From Clostridia bacterium (GTDB lineage: Bacteria > Bacillota > Clostridia > Oscillospirales > Butyricicoccaceae), in assembly GCA_017396925.1 (NCBI GenBank), contig JAFQKM010000237.1:1-5451 (forward strand): a stretch of 5,451 bases of DNA, read 5' to 3'. Each line of letters starts with the position of its first letter. Position 1 is the stretch's first letter. Positions 1 to 5,215 of the stretch are shown piece after piece. A program made the position numbers and the translations under genes. The notes below the pieces were generated by a model. It did no database searches and had not been told where the DNA came from. It worked only from the letters and a program-made list of their open reading frames with translations.

Positions 1-1075
1 GGTCACTCCTGTTCTGATAGAATACCGGCCCCAGCAGACCGGACAGATTGCCGGCATCGATGCGGCGGATGAGGGCCTTGTGGGCATACCATACGCTGAT
101 GACCGATTCACAGAGGGTGCGGCAGGTGCGCTCCAGATCGCGGACGCCCTCTTCGGGGCAGCGCTCGATGAGGGCGCGGGCGGCCTCTTCGGTCAGCTCG
201 AGGGGGCAGAGGGCGCTGGCCGTCATGTCGAGGTCGTCGCAGAGCTCGTCCAGCGATTCAAGATTATATTCGGCCAGCAGCTTGGGCCAGATATAGTCGA
301 GGGTGATGCGGATCTTGTCGGCATCCGAATAGGGCGGCAGTTCGACAATATCAAGGCGGTCTTTCAATACGGGCGACAGGACGCTCAGATCGTTGGCCGT
401 GGCGATAAAGACGGCGTCTGAAAGGTCGACCGGAAAGCCGAGGAAATTGTCGACAAACCGGCTGCGGTCGCTGTCGAGCAGGTCGAGCAGAACATTTTCG
501 GGGCGGCCATGCTCCTGCGAGCTGCCCATCTTGTCGATCTCGTCCAGCAGGATGACGGGGGCAAAGCTGCCCGAACGCATGACGGCCTCGATGATGCGGC
601 CGTGGTGGGCATTGCGGAAGACCTGCTGTACGCCGCGCAGGAAGTAGGCGTCGGCCACGCCGGCCAGCGAGATCTTAACGCAGGGGCGGTTCATGGCCCG
701 GGCCACCGACAGGGCAATGGAGGTCTTGCCGACCCCCGGCGGGCCGGCCAGCAGCAGAACGGCGCCGTAGCTGCGGCCCAGATGCTTCTGGCAGGCCATA
801 TAGCGCATGATCTTTTCCTTGACCCCCTCCATGGCGTAATGGGAACGGTCGAGTGTGCGCTTGGCAATGTGCAGATCGACCCCGAGGTCGGCCTTTTCGG
901 CCGTCCAGGGCAGACGGAGCAGAGCGCTCAGGTGATTCTCCTTAATATCCTCCTGCTGCATATTGAGCAGAAAGTTCTGCACTTCGGCAGGCATGGCTTC
1001 AAACAGATCTTCGGAAATGCGGGATTTGAGGCGGTATTTCAGCAGACTGTGGCGGGTCGCGTTTTCTTCGGGCAT
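1..1075 (-). CDS. Lon-type AAA+ protease, N-terminally short, partial (C-terminus outside window)
   Basis: The 358 visible residues are the ATPase part of a Lon-family ATP-dependent protease, a cytoplasmic degrader of damaged and regulatory proteins. Seen: Lon linker with LPW (55-57), Walker A GPPGVGKTS (111-119), Walker B VILLDEIDK (174-182), sensor-1 IATAN (224-228), arginine finger in LKDRLDIVEL (R240), and the alpha-subdomain sensor-2 motif GVRDLER (310-316), ending near the LLG that normally precedes the Ser-Lys peptidase domain. That domain would lie left of the window, so proteolysis is inferred. Walker A sits near residue 111 rather than about 356 as in E. coli Lon, so the substrate-binding N-domain is absent. 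The start is supported by GAAGGGAG (1083-1090) seven bases upstream and an in-frame TGA at 1115-1117. Pore loop 1 is unusual (QQVFRNAHHG, 150-159). The gene is divergent from the plus-strand operon at 1252. Family certain; full-length architecture unknown. Confidence 0.93.
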   Translation of the reverse strand, partial: MPEENATRHSLLKYRLKSRISEDLFEAMPAEVQNFLLNMQQEDIKENHLSALLRLPWTAEKADLGVDLHIAKRTLDRSHYAMEGVKEKIMRYMACQKHLGRSYGAVLLLAGPPGVGKTSIALSVARAMNRPCVKISLAGVADAYFLRGVQQVFRNAHHGRIIEAVMRSGSFAPVILLDEIDKMGSSQEHGRPENVLLDLLDSDRSRFVDNFLGFPVDLSDAVFIATANDLSVLSPVLKDRLDIVELPPYSDADKIRITLDYIWPKLLAEYNLESLDELCDDLDMTASALCPLELTEEAARALIERCPEEGVRDLERTCRTLCESVISVWYAHKALIRRIDAGNLSGLLGPVFYQNRSD

Positions 1076-1108
1076 GGGGGCTCTCCCTTCCGGAACATTC
1101 TTTTCCCC

Positions 1109-1117
1109 ATCATATCA
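1109..1117 (-). promoter_or_regulatory. Extended -10 promoter of the Lon-like gene
   Basis: On the minus strand this reads TGATATGAT, an extended -10 (TGn + TATGAT). No good -35 is visible; the 17-bp-spaced hexamer is about TATATT, so the TG motif probably compensates. The predicted transcript start near 1102 gives a leader of about 27 bases containing the ribosome site GAAGGGAG. No CtsR box or complete CIRCE element, the usual heat-shock operators of Lon/chaperone genes in Firmicutes, was seen. Confidence 0.6.
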
Positions 1118-1121
1118 CAAG

Positions 1122-1170
1122 TTTCTCGATAAATATAGCACTTTCATAGAAGAACGATTTACACGAGAAA
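1122..1170. repeat. 7-bp inverted repeat TTTCTCG...CGAGAAA linking the divergent promoters
   Basis: TTTCTCG at 1122-1128 and CGAGAAA at 1164-1170 are exact inverted copies. Each lies inside the -35/-10 spacer of one of the two divergent promoters and reads CGAGAAA in the direction of that promoter. This could be a shared regulator half-site or chance; no regulator is encoded in the window. Confidence 0.3.
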
Positions 1171-1186
1171 TCTTTTTTGGTATACT
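1158..1186 (+). promoter_or_regulatory. Promoter of the C26 hydrolase operon
   Basis: TTTACA (1158-1163), a 17-bp spacer, then TATACT (1181-1186) preceded by TGG, giving a near-consensus vegetative promoter with an extended -10. The predicted start near 1193 gives a leader of about 60 bases before the first gene. The region is back to back with the Lon-like promoter. Confidence 0.85.
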
Positions 1187-1251
1187 GTTTAACAATACGG
1201 GGGCCTCTGCCCCATCCCAAGGATCAATCTACAGAAAGAACGGGTGAAACG

Positions 1252-1977
1252 ATGAAACCAAAAATCTTGATCGTCGGCGAAGACGGCTTCGCCATGGACA
1301 CCGGACATTATATCATCAATCTCGACTACGCCAGGGCCATCACCGAAGCCGGCGGCCTGCCTCTGCTGGCCTTCGACTGGAACAGCGCGGCCGATTATGC
1401 CGAGATCGCCGACGCCCTTTTCCTGACCGGCGGCCCCGACCTGCTGTGCTACCGCTGGGGCGCCTATTATAAGGACTTTTCCGAAATGCCCCCCTTCTCC
1501 CGCACCCGCGACGACCTCGACTTCGAGCTGTGCGATCGCTTCCTCAAGGCCGGCAAGCCCATTCTGGGCGTCGGACGCGGCTGCGAGGTCATCAACGTCG
1601 CGCTGGGCGGCACCCTCTATAAAGACATCGAAAAGGCCACCGGCAAGGCCCATCCCGACGAGAATGCCCCCAAGGGCGGCTGGAACGCCACCACCGAGCA
1701 GGCAAAGTTCAGTTTCCATTCGGTCGGCCTGCAGGCAGGTACAAAGCTGGCTTCGGTCCTGAATGCCGAAGAACAGGTCAATTCCTGCCACCACGACGCC
1801 CCCAACGCGCTGGGCACAGGCCTGAAGGCCGCCGCCATCGCCCCCGACGGCATCATCGAAGCCATCGAGCACGAGTCCCTGCCCGTATTCGGCGTTATGT
1901 GGCATCCCGAGCGTGCAGCCGGCGACCTGCCCGCCGACGGCCGCATCTTCAAGCATTTTGTCGAACTGTGCAAGTAA
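1252..1977 (+). CDS. C26/PuuD-like class I amidotransferase homologue lacking the catalytic Cys
   Basis: A 241-residue, soluble, cytoplasmic protein of the gamma-glutamyl-gamma-aminobutyrate hydrolase family (peptidase C26), near the family's usual length. Members use a Cys-His-Glu triad to cut gamma-glutamyl amide bonds. Seen: AGGLPLLAF (34-42), LTGGPD, the VNSCHH block, and WHPE carrying the His/Glu pair (H218, E220). The nucleophile elbow, normally GxCxG, reads GVGRGCEVINVALGG, with Gly108 (codon GGA) where Cys belongs; Cys111, three residues on, does not align with it. The protein is therefore probably catalytically inactive, or differently active. The ATG start follows GGGTGA (1242-1247) and sits after the promoter; a longer in-frame start would lie upstream of the predicted transcription start. 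It is co-transcribed with an active-looking paralogue 14 bases downstream, suggesting a regulatory or structural partner role (inference). No polyamine-catabolism genes are nearby, so no puuD assignment is made. Confidence 0.88.
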   Translation: MKPKILIVGEDGFAMDTGHYIINLDYARAITEAGGLPLLAFDWNSAADYAEIADALFLTGGPDLLCYRWGAYYKDFSEMPPFSRTRDDLDFELCDRFLKAGKPILGVGRGCEVINVALGGTLYKDIEKATGKAHPDENAPKGGWNATTEQAKFSFHSVGLQAGTKLASVLNAEEQVNSCHHDAPNALGTGLKAAAIAPDGIIEAIEHESLPVFGVMWHPERAAGDLPADGRIFKHFVELCK

Positions 1978-1983
1978 AGGAGG
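1976..1983 (+). promoter_or_regulatory. Ribosome binding site overlapping the upstream stop codon
   Basis: AAAGGAGG overlaps the TAA stop of the first C26 gene and lies 8 bases before the ATG of the second. This near-perfect Shine-Dalgarno fixes the start at 1992 and supports tight co-expression, possibly at a higher translation rate for the second gene than for the first, whose site is weaker. Confidence 0.88.
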
Positions 1984-1991
1984 CTGCCATT

Positions 1992-2690
1992 ATGAAAAAA
2001 CCCATCATTCTGATCACCGGCGGCCGCGCCTATGACCGCCATTTCCACGGCCTCAGCCTGACCCTCAACAAGACCTATACCGCAGCTGTGGCTGCTGCCG
2101 GCGGCATTCCCCTGCTGGCGCTTGACCCCGAAAGCTACGACGAATACGCCGCCATGGCCGACGGTCTGGTGCTGTCGGGCTCGCAGGGCTTCTCGCCCGA
2201 TCCCAAGCTCAACACCGGCACCGAACACACCGACCGCAACGTCGACGACCAGAAGCTGATCACCGCCTTCCGCAAGGCCGGCAAGCCCATCATGGGCATC
2301 TGCCTCGGTATGCAGCAGCTCAACGTCTCCTTCGGCGGCGACCTGCAGATCAACTTCAAGTATGACTCGGGCATCGAGCATATGATGACCAAGCACACCA
2401 TCGAGGTCGCCGAGGGCTCGATCCTCCACAACCTGTTCGGCACCGGCTTCTATATCAACAGCCGCCACAACCTCAAGCTGGGCAAGCTGGCCGACGAGCT
2501 GGTCATCACCGCCACCTCCGACAACGGCACGGTCGCCGAAGCCATCGAGCATAAGGACCTGCCCATCATCGGCTTCCAGTGGCACCCCGAGCGTATGCGC
2601 GGCGATTTCCCCGAACCTCCCGAAGGCCCCGACATGACCCCTCTGTTCGAGCATTTCATCGGCATGGTTAAAGACAACATGGCAAAATAA
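1992..2690 (+). CDS. C26/PuuD-like gamma-glutamyl hydrolase (class I amidotransferase fold), intact triad
   Basis: A 232-residue cytoplasmic enzyme of the gamma-glutamyl-gamma-aminobutyrate hydrolase family, expected to hydrolyse a gamma-glutamyl amide or similar bond; the real substrate cannot be read from sequence. Seen: AAGGIPLLAL near the N-terminus, a nucleophile elbow GICLGMQQLNVSFGG with Cys104, the INSRHN segment, and FQWHPE with His198 and Glu200. The elbow is CLG rather than the CRG common in C26 members, recalling HisH-type amidotransferases. The protein is plainly paralogous to the gene before it, with shared AGKPI...G...NV..GG and WHPER blocks, but unlike that protein it keeps the Cys. 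It is second in a two-gene operon and ends 7 bases before a terminator. The start is set by AAAGGAGG. The family is secure, the substrate open. Confidence 0.9.
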   Translation: MKKPIILITGGRAYDRHFHGLSLTLNKTYTAAVAAAGGIPLLALDPESYDEYAAMADGLVLSGSQGFSPDPKLNTGTEHTDRNVDDQKLITAFRKAGKPIMGICLGMQQLNVSFGGDLQINFKYDSGIEHMMTKHTIEVAEGSILHNLFGTGFYINSRHNLKLGKLADELVITATSDNGTVAEAIEHKDLPIIGFQWHPERMRGDFPEPPEGPDMTPLFEHFIGMVKDNMAK

Positions 2691-2697
2691 ACCTTTC

Positions 2698-2731
2698 AAG
2701 GGCCCGGATCACCTCCGGGCTCTTTCTTTTT
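2698..2731 (+). terminator. Rho-independent terminator of the C26 operon
   Basis: An 11-bp stem AAGGGCCCGGA / TCCGGGCTCTT (one G-T pair) with loop TCACC is followed by the T-rich tail TTTCTTTTT. It closes the operon 7 bases after the stop codon. Confidence 0.92.
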
Positions 2732-2739
2732 ACAATTCA

Positions 2740-2755
2740 GCGGTTGAAAAACCGC
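2740..2755. repeat. Small hairpin GCGGTT-GAAA-AACCGC over the cyclophilin -35
   Basis: A perfect 6-bp inverted repeat with a GAAA loop. It is not followed by a T tract on either strand, so it is not a terminator. It covers the -35 hexamer TTGAAA of the next gene and could be an operator or a chance palindrome. Confidence 0.35.
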
Positions 2756-2772
2756 CGGCAGTTTGATAATAT
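2744..2772 (+). promoter_or_regulatory. Promoter of the cyclophilin gene
   Basis: TTGAAA (2744-2749), a 17-bp spacer, then TAATAT (2767-2772) preceded by TGA (extended -10). The predicted start near 2779 gives a leader of about 35 bases if translation begins at the TTG at 2814. GATAAT, two bases earlier, is an alternative -10 with poor spacing. Confidence 0.65.
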
Positions 2773-2798
2773 AAGGATTATGCTTATCCCAATTTATG

Positions 2799-2804
2799 AA
2801 AGGA
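2799..2804 (+). promoter_or_regulatory. Ribosome binding site that selects a TTG start
   Basis: AAAGGA lies 9 bases upstream of TTG at 2814 and downstream of the in-frame ATG at 2796, which has no Shine-Dalgarno of its own (preceding bases CCCAATTT). This favours TTG at 2814 as the true start. Confidence 0.7.
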
Positions 2805-2813
2805 TGTTTTATT

Positions 2814-3473
2814 TTGTCTACACAGAACACACCCGATAAGGAATCCGCCGACATCAAGAAGATGGGCATTACCATGATCGTCGTCGTCCTGGCCTTCTTC
2901 ATCGGCGTCACCGTATGGGGCAAGTTCAAGGCCGACAACCGCGAGCTGCCTGCCATCAGCGGCAAGCATCATGCCCAGATCGTCGTCCGCGACTATGGCA
3001 CCATCACCGTCGAGCTGGATGCCGACATGGCCCCCACCACGGTCGACAATTTCCTCAAGCTGGCCGACGAGGGCTTCTACGACGGCCTGACCTTCCATCG
3101 TATCTACCCCTACTTCATGATCCAGGGCGGCTCGCCCAACGGCGACGGCGTCGGCGGCAGCGGCACCAACATCTTTGGCGAGTTCAAGAGCAACGGCTGG
3201 GACAAGAACACCATCTCCCATGTCCGCGGCACCATCTCGATGGCCCGTACCAAAGAGCCCGACAGCGCCTCCTCGCAGTTCTTCATCGTCCATGAAGACA
3301 GCACCTATCTCGACGGCGACTATGCCGCCTTCGGCACCGTTACCGAGGGTATGGATGTCGTCGATGCGCTGTGCGACTGGGTCGCCAGCGGTGCGGTCAT
3401 CTGCGACAACAACGGCGTCATTCAGAATGTTGAAGAAATGCCCATTATCGAAACCGTCAAGGTCATCGACTGA
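2814..3473 (+). CDS. Membrane-anchored cyclophilin-type peptidyl-prolyl cis-trans isomerase
   Basis: A 219-residue PPIase that speeds cis-trans proline isomerisation, probably on the outer face of the membrane where exported proteins fold. Seen: a short charged N-terminus, one hydrophobic segment (about 17-36, with KK before it and no lipobox Cys), a short linker, and a cyclophilin domain from about 53 to the end. Active-site blocks match the family: FHRIYPYFMIQGG (94-106; R96, F101, M102, Q104 align with cyclophilin A R55, F60, M61, Q63) and SSQFFIV (153-159). The cyclophilin A Trp121 position is Tyr165 and His126 is Tyr170, substitutions typical of bacterial forms and consistent with weak cyclosporin binding (inference). 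An ATG at 2796 would add six residues but lacks a ribosome site. The gene has its own promoter and terminator. Confidence 0.93.
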   Translation: MSTQNTPDKESADIKKMGITMIVVVLAFFIGVTVWGKFKADNRELPAISGKHHAQIVVRDYGTITVELDADMAPTTVDNFLKLADEGFYDGLTFHRIYPYFMIQGGSPNGDGVGGSGTNIFGEFKSNGWDKNTISHVRGTISMARTKEPDSASSQFFIVHEDSTYLDGDYAAFGTVTEGMDVVDALCDWVASGAVICDNNGVIQNVEEMPIIETVKVID

Positions 3474-3485
3474 TCCGAACCCCAC

Positions 3486-3514
3486 AAGCCTCACCTTTTC
3501 GGTGGGGCTTTTTT
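3486..3514 (+). terminator. Rho-independent terminator of the cyclophilin gene
   Basis: A 10-bp stem AAGCCTCACC / GGTGGGGCTT (one T-G pair) with loop TTTTC runs into a T tract (3509-3514), 12 bases after the stop codon. Read on the minus strand there is no T tract, so it should not stop leftward transcription. Confidence 0.92.
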
Positions 3515-3536
3515 CGTCCCCCATGTCGGTTTCCCC

Positions 3537-3556
3537 AAGGGGGATAAAGGGGGATA
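3537..3556. repeat. Perfect 10-bp tandem duplication
   Basis: AAGGGGGATA occurs twice head to tail (3537-3546 and 3547-3556), preceded by CCCC at 3533-3536, so local fold-back is possible. It may be part of a short dispersed intergenic repeat, which one window cannot show. Confidence 0.85.
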
Positions 3557-3559
3557 TTG

Positions 3560-3572
3560 CAGGCGAAGCCTG
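3560..3572. repeat. Short hairpin CAGGC-GAA-GCCTG
   Basis: A 5-bp perfect inverted repeat with a 3-base loop, directly after the tandem duplication and before the pyrimidine-rich tract. There is no T tract, so it is not a terminator. Confidence 0.6.
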
Positions 3573-3665
3573 ATTCTCTTCGTCTTTTTCTTTGTCCTCG
3601 TTTTCTTCTTTTTCTTTGTTTTTGTTTTCTTCTTTGTTTTTGTCTTTTTCTTTGTCTTCGTCGTG
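3570..3665. repeat. Triplet-periodic pyrimidine-rich low-complexity tract
   Basis: Thirty-two consecutive triplets have T in the middle position. In the core (3579-3662) G occurs only in first position and C almost only in third, with triplets drawn from TTT, TTC, GTC, GTT and one CTC. The 15-mer GTCTTTTTCTTTGTC recurs exactly at 3582-3596 and 3642-3656. On the minus strand one frame would encode only Asp, Glu, Lys and Asn over the core. It could be a decayed triplet-type microsatellite or part of a minus-strand coding sequence; neither is proven. Confidence 0.85.
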
Positions 3666-3786
3666 GCTGAAAGGGCTGAACATGGGATCCGATCGTATGC
3701 GGCGGCATGGGTTGGCCGGCGACCGCCGATGCACAGGAAGGCGCCCCTGGATGCTCCGGATACATCAGGCAGGATCGCCCACCTGT

Positions 3787-3815
3787 ATTATAACATATCA
3801 TTAGTAATTTGTAAA
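3787..3815 (-). promoter_or_regulatory. Near-consensus promoter firing leftward with no clear gene
   Basis: On the minus strand: TTTACA (3815-3810), an exact 17-bp spacer, then TATAAT (3792-3787) preceded by TGT (extended -10). The predicted start is near 3780. It lies just past the fucosidase terminator, so it would begin a new transcript toward the tract at 3665-3570 and the antisense strand of the cyclophilin gene. No ribosome site or terminator for such a transcript is visible in the intergenic region. Confidence 0.75.
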
Positions 3816-3837
3816 TAGCTTTTCCGAAGTAATTTTT

Positions 3838-3869
3838 AAAAAAGACCACCCGGCAGCAAACGGGTGGCC
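3838..3869 (-). terminator. Rho-independent terminator of the fucosidase gene
   Basis: On the minus strand, a 9-bp stem GGCCACCCG / CGGGTGGTC (one G-T pair) with an 8-base loop is followed by TTTTTT. It starts 6 bases after the fucosidase stop codon. Confidence 0.93.
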
Positions 3870-3875
3870 TTGTGT

Positions 3876-5180
3876 TTATTTCAGGGTGATCTCGATGACG
3901 GTATCGATGGGGTCGGGCAGCACCGGATCGGGGCCGAGGTCGGCAAAAACGATCTGCGGATAGTCGCTGTGGACCCACGAGGTGGAGATGGGGATCTCGG
4001 CCCCTGTGGCCAGCCAGCGGATGCTGTCGATCTCTTCCCTTCGCAGCCCCAACAGAGGCAGGGGGCCGAGGGTGTTTTCGTAGATATGGAAATAGAGCTT
4101 TTTCCCATTGGCGGTGATGCGGCCGTAGTCGGGCTTGGGCAGGCCGGCCTTGCCGCAGCCGAGGATGCTCTCGCGGTTGTATTTCATCCAGGCGCCGATG
4201 GCTTCCAGACGTGCCATCGACTGTGGCGGAATATTGCCTCTGGCGTCGGGGCCCACATTGAGCAGCATATTGCCCCCCTTGGAGACACACTCGACCAGCT
4301 TTTTGATCAGCATGGAGGCCGGCTTGAAGTAATGGTCGTTGGCATTATAGCCCCAGTTGTCGTTCATGGTAACGCAGGCCTCCCAGATCAGATCGCGCCC
4401 TTCGGCGTCCTGAATGCCGTTTGGCGGGATCATCTTTTCGGGGCTGACAAAGTCGCCGTGATAGGGGGTCGGGCGGCATTCGGCCAGCGAGCCGTAGCCC
4501 TCGCCGCTGACCTCCAGGCGGTTGTCGATGATGACCCCCGGCTGCAGCCTCCGCACCATATCCACCAGCTCGGCCGCCCGCCAGGTCTCGCCGCGCATAT
4601 GGGCATAGGAAAAGTCGAACCACAGGATGTCCAGCTTTCCGTAGTTGGTGCAGAGCTCACGCACCTGGGCATGCATATAATCGAGGTAACGGTCAAAGTC
4701 GCGGCCCTCGTTTCCATATGCGGGGTTATTGCGCATGGGATGCTTTTCGTCGCCGTAATGGGGATAATCGGGATGGACCCAATCGAGCAGCGAGAAATAG
4801 AGGCCGACCTTCAGCCCCTCGGCCCGCACCGCCTCGACAAAATCGGCCACGATGTCGCGGCCCAGCTTTGTATTGGTCGATTTGAAATCGGTATACTGGC
4901 TGTCGAAGAGGCAGAAGCCGTCGTGGTGCTTGGCGGTCAGCACGACATACTGCATCCCGGCCGCCTTTGCCGCTCTGGCCCAGGCGCGGGGATCGTAGTC
5001 GACCGGGTCGAACTGCTCGAAATAGCGCATATAGTCCTCGGCCGGCATTTCTTCATAATTGCGCAGCCACTCGCCTCTGGCCGGTATGGCATACAGGCCC
5101 CAATGGATGAACATGCCAAAGCGTGCGTGGGTAAACCACTGCATGCGGCGCTCGTATTCGCTGCGGTCAAACCGATACAT
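3876..5180 (-). CDS. GH29 alpha-L-fucosidase
   Basis: A 434-residue retaining exo-glycosidase that releases alpha-linked L-fucose from glycans such as mucin or milk oligosaccharides. Seen: fucose-pocket block FGMFIHWGLY (21-30, H26), KHHDGFCLFDS (84-94, H85/H86), LDILWFDF with the nucleophile Asp189 (183-190), WEACVTMNDNWGY (266-278), and the late conserved GGNMLLNVGPDARG (302-315). A beta-rich C-terminal domain from about 345 fits normal family length. The general acid/base is poorly conserved in GH29 and I could not assign it; nearby Glu residues include 223, 227, 234 and 267. There is no signal peptide, so it is probably cytoplasmic, acting on imported oligosaccharides. The start is ATG 5180 with GGAAAGGAAGG just upstream; a longer in-frame start to 5264 lacks a ribosome site and would precede the predicted transcription start. 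It is monocistronic, with no transporter or fucose-catabolic gene in the window. Confidence 0.95.
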   Translation of the reverse strand: MYRFDRSEYERRMQWFTHARFGMFIHWGLYAIPARGEWLRNYEEMPAEDYMRYFEQFDPVDYDPRAWARAAKAAGMQYVVLTAKHHDGFCLFDSQYTDFKSTNTKLGRDIVADFVEAVRAEGLKVGLYFSLLDWVHPDYPHYGDEKHPMRNNPAYGNEGRDFDRYLDYMHAQVRELCTNYGKLDILWFDFSYAHMRGETWRAAELVDMVRRLQPGVIIDNRLEVSGEGYGSLAECRPTPYHGDFVSPEKMIPPNGIQDAEGRDLIWEACVTMNDNWGYNANDHYFKPASMLIKKLVECVSKGGNMLLNVGPDARGNIPPQSMARLEAIGAWMKYNRESILGCGKAGLPKPDYGRITANGKKLYFHIYENTLGPLPLLGLRREEIDSIRWLATGAEIPISTSWVHSDYPQIVFADLGPDPVLPDPIDTVIEITLK

Positions 5181-5215
5181 GGTATCCTTCCTTTCCCGGT
5201 TGCTGATTTGTAGAC

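Larger units (their letters stand above)
3515..3837. other. Intergenic region without a convincing gene
   Basis: About 320 bases between two terminators. It contains a 10-bp tandem duplication (3537-3556), a CAGGC-GAA-GCCTG hairpin (3560-3572), a triplet-periodic pyrimidine-rich tract (3570-3665), GC-rich sequence with a short palindrome CGGCG-AC-CGCCG (3717-3728), and an AT-rich block with a leftward promoter (3787-3815). All minus-strand frames are open through the tract. The best candidate behind the promoter is a 100-codon Arg/Lys-rich frame (ATG at 3765, stop at 3463-3465) with no good ribosome site and an overlap with the 3' end of the cyclophilin gene. I do not call it a gene. Confidence 0.6.

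Noticed and set aside
509..1132. Plus-strand open frame opposite the Lon-like gene
   Set aside because: The minus strand carries Walker A, Walker B, sensor and arginine-finger motifs in order; the plus frame has none.
1121..1170. CIRCE or CtsR heat-shock operator upstream of the Lon-like gene
   Set aside because: Only a partial match to one CIRCE half (ATAGCACTT) is present, with no second half and no CtsR repeat.
1573..1575. Gly108 as a sequencing error for Cys
   Set aside because: GGA is more than one base change from TGC or TGT, and the reading frame on both sides is intact.
1617..2699. Minus-strand open frames opposite the two C26 genes
   Set aside because: These are shadow frames. The plus strand has promoter, ribosome sites, family motifs and a terminator.
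2780..2839. Nineteen-codon leader peptide frame before the cyclophilin gene
   Set aside because: Its AAGGA would be only about two bases from the ATG and lies at or before the predicted transcript start.
2784..3734. Long minus-strand open frame (about 316 codons) across the cyclophilin gene and the triplet tract
   Set aside because: It is mostly the mirror of a C/G-ending coding sequence, with no ribosome site at its GTG start. The sense strand encodes an unmistakable cyclophilin.
3660..3786. Structured small RNA such as SRP RNA, 6S RNA or RNase P RNA behind the leftward promoter
   Set aside because: I could not find their conserved cores, and there is no terminator on that strand in the intergenic region.
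3463..4290. Minus-strand open frame running from inside the fucosidase gene to the cyclophilin end
   Set aside because: It crosses the fucosidase stop and terminator in another frame. Only the part after the promoter at 3787-3815 could be independently expressed, and that part lacks a ribosome site.
3864..5213. Plus-strand open frame of about 449 codons opposite the fucosidase gene
   Set aside because: It is a shadow of GC-rich coding sequence. It starts inside the fucosidase terminator hairpin and shows no family motifs, whereas the minus strand has all GH29 motifs.
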